A stretch of DNA of 64,000 nt from Komagataeibacter xylinus (GTDB lineage: Bacteria > Pseudomonadota > Alphaproteobacteria > Acetobacterales > Acetobacteraceae). Made by a program: the position numbers and the translations under genes. The stretch spans positions 124,001 to 188,000 of the forward strand of contig NZ_JARWSK010000005.1 of the NCBI RefSeq assembly GCF_031081985.1. Direction: 5' to 3'. Shown here in pieces: positions 17,683 through 26,238 of this stretch (position 1 is its first letter; the number at the start of each line of letters is the position of its first letter). The notes beneath the pieces were generated by a model that saw only the letters and a program-made list of their open reading frames with translations, ran no database searches and was not told the DNA's origin.

Positions 17683-19986
17683 TTGAGCCAGCCAGAACTC
17701 TCCCCCACCAGGGCACAGGGGCACGGTCTTCGCGTGGCCGTGGCACTGGGCATGTCGGTCGGCCTTGGCGCGGGCGCGGATGAAGCCCATGCCGATGCCC
17801 CGCCCGAACCGACCGATACAGCCGACAGCACCATCAAGCTTTCCGCCGTGCGCGTGGGCGGTACGGCACAAGATGCAGATGCGGGCATTGCAGCGGGCAA
17901 CACCAATAGCGAGACCCTGCATATCGCGCGCATGCCCGCCAGCGTGCGCGATACGCCACAGACCATTACCGTTGTGCCGCAGGAACTGATAAAGCAGCAG
18001 CGCGCCTTCACGCTCGACCAGGCGCTGGCCAACGTGCCGGGCATCACCCTTTCCACCGGCGAGGGTGCGGGCGGACTGAATGGCGACCAGTTCCGCATTC
18101 GCGGGCTGCAGGCGCGCCAGGACATCTATACTGATGGCCTGCGTGATTTTGGCACCTATACGCGCGATACCTTCAACACCGAGAGCGTCGAGGTCATCAA
18201 AGGCCCATCGGGCGAATATTTTGGCGCAGGCAATGTGGGCGGTGTCATCAACCAGAGCCAGAAGCACGCCCATGCGGGCAACAGCTACAGCTATGACCAG
18301 ACCTTTGGCAGCGGGCCGCTGTTTCGGGGCGTGGGCGACATCAACTATCAGATCAACGAGGACATGGCCATTCGCATCAATGGCATGTTCAACAAACAGG
18401 ATGTGGTTGACCGCGACAACGTGACCTCGAACCGTTACGGCGCCGCGGTCGATTTTGGCGTGGGCCTGCGCAGCAAAACGTCATGGCACCTGACATGGCA
18501 GTGGCTGAACAGTAACAGCAAGCCTGATTACGGCGTGAGCATGATCGATGTCGGCGGCATCTATCGCCCCATTACCGATTATGGCGTGGCCCGCAACACC
18601 AGCTACACGCGCAGTTTCGACTTTGACCGCTCCAATATCCATACCCTCACCTCCGCGCTCAAATCAGACATCACGCGCTGGTTCACGCTCACCAATGACA
18701 CGCGGCTGAGCCTGTACGAGCGCGACTATACCGCCACCACGCCTGCCGCGTGCTCGGGGGCGTGTGCCGCGGCCATCCTGTCAGGTGGCAATTACGCCCT
18801 GCCCTATGGCGCGGGCGGCGGGGCGGCCTACCGGCAGCAGGGCTGGGGGGTGCAGAATGTCATCATGGGCCGCGCGCGCTTCAATACCGGTTTTGTGCAT
18901 CATGACCTCAAGGCGGGTGTGGACATCAACTACGCCAGTGACTCGCGCTGGCCGGGCAGCTTCACCAACCGCACCAACAACCAGACCATCCGCAACCCGC
19001 AATATGCCTATCCGGGCACGTCGCTCAGCTTTCCCGCCACGGGCTACGGCAATGCCAATGCGCGTGACCTCGGGCTGTTCGTGGCCGACCGCATACAGTT
19101 GACCCGGCAGCTTTCGCTGTTCGGCACCGCGCGGTGGGATTCGTTCAGCAGCACGTATTACCAGCAGTCAACCGCAAGCAATGGTCGCGCCGAGCAGAAA
19201 TCCGACCGCTGGAGCCCTTCGGGCAGCATCATGTATTCACCGCTGAAGGATACATCATTCTACTTCACCTTCTCGCGCTCGTACAAGCCCGTGGGCACGG
19301 ATGTCTCCTCGCTGGTCACGGTCAAGCCGCAGGCGGGCGACGTGGCGCAGAAAGGCGTCAACCTCTCGCCCCAGCGCAGCGACCTGTTCGAGTTTGGCAA
19401 CAAGTCCGACTTCTTTCACAAGCGGCTGGGCACCACGGTTGCCTTCTTCCAGATCAGCGAGAACAATTCGCGCTATTATGACGTGAATGGCGACATGGAA
19501 ACCGGCTTTGCCGATTCCGGCAGTGGCCGCCGCATCCGTGGCGTGGAACTGAGTGCAAACGGCAAGATCACGCGCGACTGGCAGGTCTTCGCCTCCTATT
19601 CCTACATGGACGGGCGCGTGACCCACAGCAACACCGGCGATAACGGCAAGGTCGCGCCACAGGTGCCGCACAACAATATGTCGGTGTGGAGTTCGTATGA
19701 CCTCTCGCGCCTGCTGCTGCGCCCACAGTGGGGTGACCTCAAGATTGGCGGTGGCGCACAGTATTCATCAGGCTACTGGGCCGGGCCGGACACGACCAAT
19801 ACAGCCCGCATGCCCTACACCTTCAACCTCAACGGCATGGTTTCATGGGATTACAGGCACTACCATGTCTCGTTCAACGCCAACAACATCACCAACCGGC
19901 TCAACTATGCCTCCTCGTTCTCCGGCTCGCGGGCCGTGCCTTCGCCGGGGCGTTACTTCCTTGGCAGCATCGGCGTATCATTTTGA
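17683..19986 (+). CDS. TonB-dependent siderophore receptor (PiuA/Fiu-like)
   Basis: A 767-residue outer-membrane receptor. After an export signal (RVAVALGMSVGLGAGADEAHA), the plug domain shows the TonB-siderophore receptor pattern ARMPASVRDTPQTITVVPQE, LANVPGITLSTGEG, FRIRGLQARQDIYTDGLRD and VEVIKGPSGEYFGAGNVGG. The barrel ends with the terminal aromatic Phe (YFLGSIGVSF). The start appears to be TTG at 17683 with AGGAG seven bases upstream; no better ATG precedes the signal sequence. A Fur box lies upstream, and Sel1, DUF4405 and PiuC genes follow, the arrangement seen around PiuA receptors of Pseudomonas for catechol-type siderophores. Ligand identity is not provable from sequence. Confidence 0.9.
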   Translation: MSQPELSPTRAQGHGLRVAVALGMSVGLGAGADEAHADAPPEPTDTADSTIKLSAVRVGGTAQDADAGIAAGNTNSETLHIARMPASVRDTPQTITVVPQELIKQQRAFTLDQALANVPGITLSTGEGAGGLNGDQFRIRGLQARQDIYTDGLRDFGTYTRDTFNTESVEVIKGPSGEYFGAGNVGGVINQSQKHAHAGNSYSYDQTFGSGPLFRGVGDINYQINEDMAIRINGMFNKQDVVDRDNVTSNRYGAAVDFGVGLRSKTSWHLTWQWLNSNSKPDYGVSMIDVGGIYRPITDYGVARNTSYTRSFDFDRSNIHTLTSALKSDITRWFTLTNDTRLSLYERDYTATTPAACSGACAAAILSGGNYALPYGAGGGAAYRQQGWGVQNVIMGRARFNTGFVHHDLKAGVDINYASDSRWPGSFTNRTNNQTIRNPQYAYPGTSLSFPATGYGNANARDLGLFVADRIQLTRQLSLFGTARWDSFSSTYYQQSTASNGRAEQKSDRWSPSGSIMYSPLKDTSFYFTFSRSYKPVGTDVSSLVTVKPQAGDVAQKGVNLSPQRSDLFEFGNKSDFFHKRLGTTVAFFQISENNSRYYDVNGDMETGFADSGSGRRIRGVELSANGKITRDWQVFASYSYMDGRVTHSNTGDNGKVAPQVPHNNMSVWSSYDLSRLLLRPQWGDLKIGGGAQYSSGYWAGPDTTNTARMPYTFNLNGMVSWDYRHYHVSFNANNITNRLNYASSFSGSRAVPSPGRYFLGSIGVSF

Positions 19987-20046
19987 TACTTATACATTCA
20001 GAAATTCCTGACATATACTGTCGAGAACCAGAGAATACCGTGTGAA

Positions 20047-20733
20047 ATGAACAAAAGCGGAGAGGCCGCCCCCAACAGCGGCCCCATGCCCCACCCCGGC
20101 GTGGTGGAGACGCAGCTCATGCTGGGGCAGATCCATCTTGATCACGGGCGCATGGAGGACGCCTTTCTCATGTTCGAGGCCGCCGCACGCAGCAGCGACC
20201 CACGTGCAGTGAACATGCTTGGCCGCGCTTACGAGCGCGGCTGGGGCACCACGCGCGACCCGGCCACCGCGGCCCTCCTTTACACCCATGCGGCGGATCA
20301 CGGGTATGGCTGGGCATTGTTCAACCTGGCCGACCTGTATCTGGCAGGCCGGGGCGTGCAGGCCGATCCGTGCCGTGCCCATGTCCTGTATGTCGCCGCA
20401 GCCCGGGCGGGCGTTGCCAAGGCGCTGAACATGCTTGGCGTCATGGCAGAGCAGCGCATGGTGCCAACGGTACTGCCCGCAAGCGCGCCCGTGTTCTTTC
20501 ATGCCGCAGCCATGGCAGGCGACTGCTGGGGCTGCGTCAATCTGGCACGGCTGCATCTGGCAGCGGACCAGACGGCGCATGCCATACCGTGGCTGCGCAA
20601 GGCGCTGGAACACGGCTTTGAAGATGTATTTGCGGCCATTGCCACGCTGCTGGCCACAAGGCCGGAACCCCTGCTGCGCGCTGTAGCGCGTGAGGCAACA
20701 GGGCGGATGATGCCCCGCGCCGATGACACGTAA
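20047..20733 (+). CDS. Sel1-like (TPR-like) repeat protein
   Basis: A 228-residue helical repeat protein. At least four Sel1-type units are readable: ETQLMLGQIHLDHGRMEDAF, AVNMLGRAYERGWGTTRDPA, WALFNLADLYLAGRGVQADP and AKALNMLGVMAEQRMVP. Such repeats mediate protein contacts. No signal peptide is visible. It starts 60 bases after the receptor stop and lies with piuC, as Sel1 genes do near PiuA/PiuC loci in Pseudomonas; the molecular role there is not established to my knowledge. Confidence 0.8.
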   Translation: MNKSGEAAPNSGPMPHPGVVETQLMLGQIHLDHGRMEDAFLMFEAAARSSDPRAVNMLGRAYERGWGTTRDPATAALLYTHAADHGYGWALFNLADLYLAGRGVQADPCRAHVLYVAAARAGVAKALNMLGVMAEQRMVPTVLPASAPVFFHAAAMAGDCWGCVNLARLHLAADQTAHAIPWLRKALEHGFEDVFAAIATLLATRPEPLLRAVAREATGRMMPRADDT

Positions 20734-20788
20734 TGGGGGCGTTGCCGTAAGTGCCGGATATTTTTCCCACAACACGATCGCATGACAC

Positions 20789-21304
20789 ATGAAACTGATG
20801 ATAAAGAAATACGCCACGCCCCTTATTACCGGCCTGTTCCTGGTCTCGGCCATTTCCGGCACGGCCCTGTTCTTTCACTGGATGCCGGGCATGTTCCACT
20901 CCATGCATGTCTGGCTGAGCATGGTGCTGCTGCTGCCTTTCGTGCTGCATATGTGGCGCAACTGGGCACAGTTCCTGCTTTATTTCCGCACGCCCTCCAT
21001 GCTGGTGGCCTGCGGGCTGTCGCTGGCAGCAGCCATTGGCTTCGTGCTCACCACCGGGCATGCGGGCGGCAACCCGGCACGCCAGCTTTTTCCGCTGCTG
21101 ACCCATGCGCCGCTGAACACGCTGGCTCCCGTGCTGCACATTGCACCCGACGCGCTGGCCGAACGCCTGAGCCGTGAGGGCTGCACGGTCCATTCCACTG
21201 ACGAGACTCTGGAACAGGTCGCAACGGATTGCGGCCAGAAATCAAACGACCTCCTGCTGCGCCTGCTGCCGCATCATGGCGATCATGGCGATCATCGGCA
21301 TTGA
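20789..21304 (+). CDS. DUF4405-like small membrane protein (cytochrome b561-like fold)
   Basis: A 171-residue membrane protein with about three hydrophobic helices: [38 protein letters not shown] and [19 protein letters not shown]. Histidines at helix positions ([25 protein letters not shown]) resemble the heme ligands of b561-type and DUF4405 proteins. The C-terminal soluble part ends in a histidine-rich tail ([10 protein letters not shown]) that might bind metal. Its place in an iron-regulated gene set suggests electron transfer, for example reduction of imported ferric siderophore; this is inference. Confidence 0.7.
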   Translation: MKLMIKKYATPLITGLFLVSAISGTALFFHWMPGMFHSMHVWLSMVLLLPFVLHMWRNWAQFLLYFRTPSMLVACGLSLAAAIGFVLTTGHAGGNPARQLFPLLTHAPLNTLAPVLHIAPDALAERLSREGCTVHSTDETLEQVATDCGQKSNDLLLRLLPHHGDHGDHRH

Positions 21305-21335
21305 GCACAATGATCCGGTCAACAGGAAATTCCTC

Positions 21336-22019
21336 ATGCTGATCCATATTCCCGGCGTGCTCAGCCGCCATGATGTCGCCCATTGCCGCGCGGTGCTGGG
21401 CCGCTCGCAATGGGTTGACGGGCGGGTGACGGCGGGCGAGCAGTCCGCCAAGGCCAAGTTCAACCTCCAGATCCCACATGACAGCCCCGAAGGGCGTGAC
21501 CTCGCCGACCTGGTGCTGCAGCGCCTGGGGTGCAATGCCATCTTCAACAGCGCGGCCCTGCCGCTGCGCGTGTTCCCGCCCCTGTTCAACCGCTATGACG
21601 CGGGCATGTGCTTTCACACCCATATCGACAACGCCATCCGCCCCCTGCCCGGCACGGGCCACCGGCTGCGCACCGATGTATCCTCCACCCTGTTCCTCAG
21701 CGAACTTGAGGAATATGACGGCGGCGAACTGATGATACAGGACACCTATGGCACGCAGAAGGTGCGCTTCCCCGCAGGCGACATGGTGCTCTACCCCGCC
21801 ACCAGCCTGCACAGCGTCACCCCCGTTACGCGCGGGAGCCGCTGGGCGTCGTTTTTCTGGTCCCAGTCCATGGTGCGCAATGACGTGCAGCGCACCTTGC
21901 TCTACCAGTTTGACCAGTCGATCATCGAAACCCGCCGCACCCTGCCCGACAGCCACCCCGCCGTGCTGGGCCTGACCGCCACCTACCACAACCTGCTGCG
22001 CCAGTGGGCTGAACTGTAG
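21336..22019 (+). CDS. piuC: PKHD-type Fe(II)/2-oxoglutarate dioxygenase PiuC
   Basis: About 227 residues. The facial triad is readable: HxD in [11 protein letters not shown] and the distal His in [18 protein letters not shown], whose Arg should bind 2-oxoglutarate. The opening [20 protein letters not shown] and [11 protein letters not shown] are typical of the PiuC/YbiX family linked to siderophore receptor genes. ATG 21336 is chosen because AGGAAAT precedes it; a longer frame from 21174 overlaps the previous gene and adds no family sequence. It closes the iron-uptake operon. Confidence 0.88.
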   Translation: MLIHIPGVLSRHDVAHCRAVLGRSQWVDGRVTAGEQSAKAKFNLQIPHDSPEGRDLADLVLQRLGCNAIFNSAALPLRVFPPLFNRYDAGMCFHTHIDNAIRPLPGTGHRLRTDVSSTLFLSELEEYDGGELMIQDTYGTQKVRFPAGDMVLYPATSLHSVTPVTRGSRWASFFWSQSMVRNDVQRTLLYQFDQSIIETRRTLPDSHPAVLGLTATYHNLLRQWAEL

Positions 22020-22069
22020 CCGCCCGCCCCACCGGCACGCATGGCCCGCATGCCGGTGGGGCGGATATT

Positions 22070-22582
22070 TCATTCATTCACCTGCCAGAATGTCAGGCAC
22101 GCGCCATCTTCGGGCCATATGCCTTTTTCCGAGATTTCAAATTCAAACCGCCTGCCCGGATAACATTCCGACAGGGCGAAGCGCCAGTAGCGCTCGATCT
22201 GCCGTGCAAAAGCGAGCTTCAGGTCCATATATTTACGCCATCCTTCCTCTGCCGTTTCAGTAACACAATCGCTCACTTCCTCGCCGACCAGAAAAAAATC
22301 TTCTATGCAGAACAGATTATAATAACGCTCTCTTTCCTTTACAGTGGCATCTGTAAACTTCTGCCTGCCCTCGCTGTAGTCGATTGATTCTACGTTTTCC
22401 CACATGATGCAGCCGTCAACTTCAAGGAATTTCGGGCTCAGGATTCCCATCACACCAAGCGTTTTGTCCACACTCACGTGATTGCTGACATACAGAAAAA
22501 AATCATCGAATGGAAAAGGCTTGGCGAACAGCTCCATTATTTTGCCGTCCATCCGATTATTTAATTGTTTCATTTTCAACAC
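22070..22582 (-). CDS. Hypothetical acidic protein, AT-rich orphan
   Basis: A 170-residue soluble protein (start could also be ATG 22573), rich in Asp, Glu and aromatics: AKPFPFDDFFLYVSNHVSVD, FLEVDGCIMWENVESIDYSE and RQIERYWRFALSECYPGRRF. I recognise no family. The gene and its upstream 180 bases are clearly richer in A and T than both neighbours, suggesting recent acquisition. It stands alone between piuC (convergent) and a divergent SulP transporter. A role such as an immunity or small accessory protein is only a guess. Confidence 0.6.
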   Translation of the reverse strand: MLKMKQLNNRMDGKIMELFAKPFPFDDFFLYVSNHVSVDKTLGVMGILSPKFLEVDGCIMWENVESIDYSEGRQKFTDATVKERERYYNLFCIEDFFLVGEEVSDCVTETAEEGWRKYMDLKLAFARQIERYWRFALSECYPGRRFEFEISEKGIWPEDGACLTFWQVNE

Positions 22583-22767
22583 CTAATAAATTTAAAATAA
22601 AAACCATTTTGCCATACAGCAGGCGATCGACCTGCTTTGGTGACAGGCACCGGCGGCACGGCTGGATACACCGATATATTCATTATAAACATGCGCCGGA
22701 TGCCGCATAGAGGAACGCTACCCAATGAACACCACCAACGTTTTCCACCCCACAAGGCGCTGAGGTG

Positions 22768-24426
22768 ATGGAACCGGACCGGAGCATGCGGGGGCGGCTG
22801 CGCGATATTGTGGCCGGGCTTTCCCTGGCATCAATGAACATCCCGCAGGTGCTGGGCTATACCCGCATTGCCCAGATGCCTGCGGTAACCGGCCTTTACA
22901 CGGTGCTGCTCCCGCTGGTTGCCTTTGCGGGGTTCGGGGCCTCGCGCCATCTGGTTGTGGCGGCCGATTCCGCCACGGCGGCAATTTTCTCCAGTGCACT
23001 CGGGCGCATGGCCGTGCCGGGCAGCGCGCATTACATGGCGCTGGTCAGCACGGTGGCCCTGCTCAGCGCGGGGTTTTTGCTCGTTGCGCGGCTGTTCCGC
23101 CTTGGCTTTCTGGCCGATTTCCTCTCCCGCACCGTGCTGGTGGGGTTCATGGCCGGTGTGGGCGTGCAGGTAGCACTCGCCATGACACGCGACATGCTGG
23201 GCATAAACGTCACCGCCCATAACACCGTGCTGCAACTGTTCCAGACAGTGCAGCGCCTGCCACGGCTCAACGGGCCGACACTGTTCCTGTCAGCAGGCAT
23301 TGTGGCGATCATCATGGCAGGCGAGCGGCTGGCCCCGCGCCTGCCGCTGCCCCTACTCACGGTGGTGGGGTCGATCATGGCCAGCATGATGTTCGATCTG
23401 GCCGGGCATGGCATCGCCATCATCGGCCCGATTGAAAGCGGCCTGCCACGCCTGCGCCTGCCCGATATTTCGTGGAATGAAATGCTGGCCCTGCTGCCGG
23501 TCACCACATCATGCGTATTTGTCATCATTGCACAGAGTGCCGCGACCTCGCGCGCCTTTGCCCAGCGCTTTCATGACCCTATCAATGACAATGCCGATAT
23601 TCTCGGCCTTGCCGCAGCCAATGCCGCCGCCGGGCTGAGTGGCACCTTCAGTGTCAATGGCAGCCCGACCCAGACCGCCATGGCCGTGCAGGCGGGGGCC
23701 CGCACGCAGCTTGCGCAACTGATCTTTGCTGGCGTGACCATGATCGTGCTGCTGTTCCTGACCGGCCCGCTCCAATACCTGCCGCGCTGCGTCCTGGCCT
23801 CGATTGTCTTTACGGTCGCCCTCGGCATGATCGACAGGCGCGCGATGCTGGCCATCTACCGTGAAAGTCCGGGCGAGTGCGGGCTGGCCCTTGCCACGGC
23901 GGCCGCCGTGATCAGCATCGGCGTGGAACAGGGCATCTTCCTGGCCATTGCGCTCTCGCTGTTCCGCCATGTGCGGCACAGTTACGAGCCCCATACCATG
24001 CTGCTGTGCTACGACATGCACTCCGGGCTGCTCGAACCGCAACCCGTCTCGACAGGAGCGCAGACCGCGCCCGGCATCGTGCTCTACCGGTTCTGCGCGG
24101 ACCTGTTCTATGCCAACTCGATGCGCTTTGTCAGCGACATCCGCTCCCTCGTTGCCCCTGCCCGCGCGCAGCCTGACTGTATCGTGGTGGATGCCAGCGC
24201 CATTACCGATATCGACTTTTCCGCCGCGAGTGACCTGCGCGACCTGTTTACCGATCTCAGACAGCAGGGGGTCAGGATCATATTCGGGCGGGTCACGCCC
24301 TATCTGCGCGCTGACATGGACCGCCATCGCATCACGCCCGTTATCGGGGCAGAGAACCTTTATGCGCAGTTGCATACGGCCATGGCGGCGGCACAGCATA
24401 TCGTGAACAAGCACGCGCCCGCCTGA
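22768..24426 (+). CDS. SulP-family anion transporter with STAS domain
   Basis: About 552 residues. An N-terminal SLC26/SulP core of roughly ten to twelve helices starts with LRDIVAGLSLASMNIPQVLG and ARIAQMPAVTGLYTVLLPL-like sequence; the substrate-site region contains VVAADSATAAIFSSAL. Residues about 440-540 form a cytoplasmic STAS domain with IVVDASAITDIDFSAASDLR. Such proteins move sulfate, bicarbonate or C4-dicarboxylates by symport or exchange. Start is ATG 22768 or GTG 22765. No linked sulfur-assimilation or carbonic anhydrase gene is present, so the anion is unknown. Confidence 0.85.
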   Translation: MEPDRSMRGRLRDIVAGLSLASMNIPQVLGYTRIAQMPAVTGLYTVLLPLVAFAGFGASRHLVVAADSATAAIFSSALGRMAVPGSAHYMALVSTVALLSAGFLLVARLFRLGFLADFLSRTVLVGFMAGVGVQVALAMTRDMLGINVTAHNTVLQLFQTVQRLPRLNGPTLFLSAGIVAIIMAGERLAPRLPLPLLTVVGSIMASMMFDLAGHGIAIIGPIESGLPRLRLPDISWNEMLALLPVTTSCVFVIIAQSAATSRAFAQRFHDPINDNADILGLAAANAAAGLSGTFSVNGSPTQTAMAVQAGARTQLAQLIFAGVTMIVLLFLTGPLQYLPRCVLASIVFTVALGMIDRRAMLAIYRESPGECGLALATAAAVISIGVEQGIFLAIALSLFRHVRHSYEPHTMLLCYDMHSGLLEPQPVSTGAQTAPGIVLYRFCADLFYANSMRFVSDIRSLVAPARAQPDCIVVDASAITDIDFSAASDLRDLFTDLRQQGVRIIFGRVTPYLRADMDRHRITPVIGAENLYAQLHTAMAAAQHIVNKHAPA

Positions 24427-24475
24427 ACACCGCGTCATCTCATGGTGTTTTATCTACCCTTTACCCTCGCGGCCC

Positions 24476-25162
24476 TCAGTCCTTCAGGGGCTGGAGGATC
24501 TGGCTCAGTATGGTCGTGGTGGCTGGCTCGCGATGGAAGTCGAGGCAGCTTTCAATCCCTTCCAGATGCCGCGCCATCAGGGCGGAGGCTTCGGCATAGT
24601 CATGCGCCCCAAGTAGCTCGAGCAGGTCGTGATGATCGGAGGACAGGCAGCATGTCGTGTTCTGTCGCTCATACATGGTGATGATGAGCGACATGCGCAG
24701 GATCAGTTCGCCGGTAATGCTTTTCAGCACTTTGTTACCCAGTTCCTCGATCAGTGTCAGGTGAAACTGGCCGGAAAGATAGATCATGGCAATCGCGTCA
24801 TGCGCCGCATGCGCCTGGGCTTCCTGCGTCATGATCCGGCGCAGTCGCTCCGCCCCCTGCGCGGAAAGCTTGCGGTAGGGACGCGCGAGCAGGCTGACCT
24901 CGATCAGGCGGCGGCTGGCCAGCACGTCACGCGCCTCCTGCGGGGAGGGGCGGCTGACAAAAGCCCCGCGCCCCGGTTCCAGCGTGACGATGTGCGAGCG
25001 CGACAGCAGCAGCAGCACCCGGCGGATCTTGGCGCGGTTGGAGCGAAATATCTGGGCAAGCTCTTCCTCGGGCAGCTTGCTGCCTGGTGCCAGCTTGCGT
25101 TCCAGGACCGCCTTGCACAAGGCATCAGCAATGCGCGCTTCTTCCTTGGCAGATGATCCCAT
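24476..25162 (-). CDS. GntR-family (FCD) transcriptional regulator
   Basis: About 228 residues. The N-terminal winged helix shows KLPEEELAQIFRSNRAKIRRV and LLLLSRSHIVTLEPGRGAFV; the C-terminal half is an all-helical FCD ligand domain with DVLASRRLIEVSLLARPY and HLTLIEELGNKVL. FCD domains often bind a carboxylate or metal-ligand complex through His and Asp. ATG 25162 has a strong GGGGAGGGGAGG upstream and is preferred to the start at 25198. It diverges from the racemase-like gene; TTGTAAACAA in the shared gap and before the TonB receptor gene is its likely operator. Confidence 0.85.
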   Translation of the reverse strand: MGSSAKEEARIADALCKAVLERKLAPGSKLPEEELAQIFRSNRAKIRRVLLLLSRSHIVTLEPGRGAFVSRPSPQEARDVLASRRLIEVSLLARPYRKLSAQGAERLRRIMTQEAQAHAAHDAIAMIYLSGQFHLTLIEELGNKVLKSITGELILRMSLIITMYERQNTTCCLSSDHHDLLELLGAHDYAEASALMARHLEGIESCLDFHREPATTTILSQILQPLKD

Positions 25163-25240
25163 GGCCGGTGCCTCCCCTCCCCTTTTGCTGAAACGCATTT
25201 CTGTTGGGGCAGTCTGGCGTTTCCGTCAAGAGGCTTGATA

Positions 25241-25284
25241 TTGTAAACAATAATGGTTGACGAAATACGTTTCCAAATCATACT
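25241..25284 (+). promoter_or_regulatory. Promoter with putative GntR operator TTGTAAACAA
   Basis: TTGTAAACAA (25241-25250) is followed by a possible -35 TTGACG (25257-25262) and, after 16 bases, -10 CATACT (25279-25284), leading to the racemase-like gene. The same operator and -35 arrangement recurs at 26104. The TTGT..ACAA half-site symmetry is usual for FCD-type GntR proteins. Confidence 0.55.
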
Positions 25285-25320
25285 GACTGACAGAGGCCAC
25301 TGCCATGGCCCCCTTGAATC

Positions 25321-26094
25321 ATGATTGGATGCCTGCCCGTGTCGCGCCTGCTGCTTATCAATCCCAATACCGATACAGACATGACGCAACGCATGGTGGC
25401 GTATGCCGAAGCCCAGTTTGCCGGTGCTGTCGCGGTTGAGGCGGTCACGGCCCGGTTTGGGGCGCGCTACCTGACCAACCGCGTTTCCGTAACCATTGCA
25501 GGCCATGCGGTGCTCGATGCGCTGGCCTGCGCGCGCGGCCCGTTTGATGCGGTGCTCGTGGCCTGTTTTGGCGACCCGGGGCGCGAGGCGCTGGCCAGCC
25601 TCTGCCCGGTGCCGGTCGCGGGCATGGCGCAGGCTTCCCTCATACGGGCGGCACGGCTGCCGGGGCGCTTCTCCATCGTGACCGGCGGCCCGGAATGGAA
25701 GCCCATGCTCGTCAATCTGGTGCAGGCCATGGGGCTGAGCGCGCGGCTGGCATCCATCCGCATCCTGCCCGCAGCAGGCAATGTGCTGGCGCAGGGCGGG
25801 GCTGCCGCCTGCCGCGAAATCGCGCGCGCGTGCAATGACGCGGTGCGGGAGGATGGCGCTGCCCGCGTGGTGCTTGGCGGTGCGGGGCTGGCAGGCTTTG
25901 CCGCGCGGATTGCGCCAGATGTAAATGCTCCGGTCCTGTGCTCCCTGCATGAAAGCCTGCACGAAGTCCTTAACCTTCTGTCGCGCCCCGTGCTGCCGCA
26001 GCACCCATGGCAGAGCATGGAAACGGTGGGCCTGTCCGCCGAATTGCGCCGTTACCTGGCCTCTGGCGCGACCGTACGCGCCCGCCAGGATTGA
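25321..26094 (+). CDS. Asp/Glu/hydantoin racemase family protein with one catalytic Cys missing
   Basis: A 257-residue protein of normal hydantoin/allantoin racemase length. SRLLLINPNTDTDMTQRM, TARFGARYLTNRVS and VACFGDPGREAL match the family, the last holding the first catalytic cysteine. The second cysteine normally lies in a GCAG-type motif; here the motif reads VVLGGAGLAG, with GGT in its place, so normal two-base racemisation is doubtful. A GTG start at 25339 is possible. It sits between the GntR regulator and a TonB receptor with shared operator sequence, suggesting a role with hydantoins, ureides or N-carbamoyl compounds. Confidence 0.8.
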   Translation: MIGCLPVSRLLLINPNTDTDMTQRMVAYAEAQFAGAVAVEAVTARFGARYLTNRVSVTIAGHAVLDALACARGPFDAVLVACFGDPGREALASLCPVPVAGMAQASLIRAARLPGRFSIVTGGPEWKPMLVNLVQAMGLSARLASIRILPAAGNVLAQGGAAACREIARACNDAVREDGAARVVLGGAGLAGFAARIAPDVNAPVLCSLHESLHEVLNLLSRPVLPQHPWQSMETVGLSAELRRYLASGATVRARQD

Positions 26095-26103
26095 AATCCA
26101 TTT

Positions 26104-26146
26104 TTGTAAACAATATGCGTTGACACATATTTTAAACCGATATTAT
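26104..26146 (+). promoter_or_regulatory. Promoter with second copy of TTGTAAACAA operator
   Basis: TTGTAAACAA (26104-26113) repeats the sequence at 25241. A TTGACA box (26120-26125) and TATTAT (26141-26146, 15-base spacer) follow, ahead of the TonB receptor gene. The conserved spacing of operator to TTGAC suggests the same regulator acts on both genes. Confidence 0.55.
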
Positions 26147-26238
26147 CCTCTATCCGTAATGAGAGACATTTCTCTCAAGTATCATTCCATGTCGCGATCC
26201 TGGCCTGCCGGGCGGGATAGAGAATAAGGACACCGGCA

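Noticed and set aside
21174-21335. Longer start for piuC
   Set aside because: It overlaps the preceding gene, encodes low-quality sequence, and the ATG at 21336 has a ribosome site.
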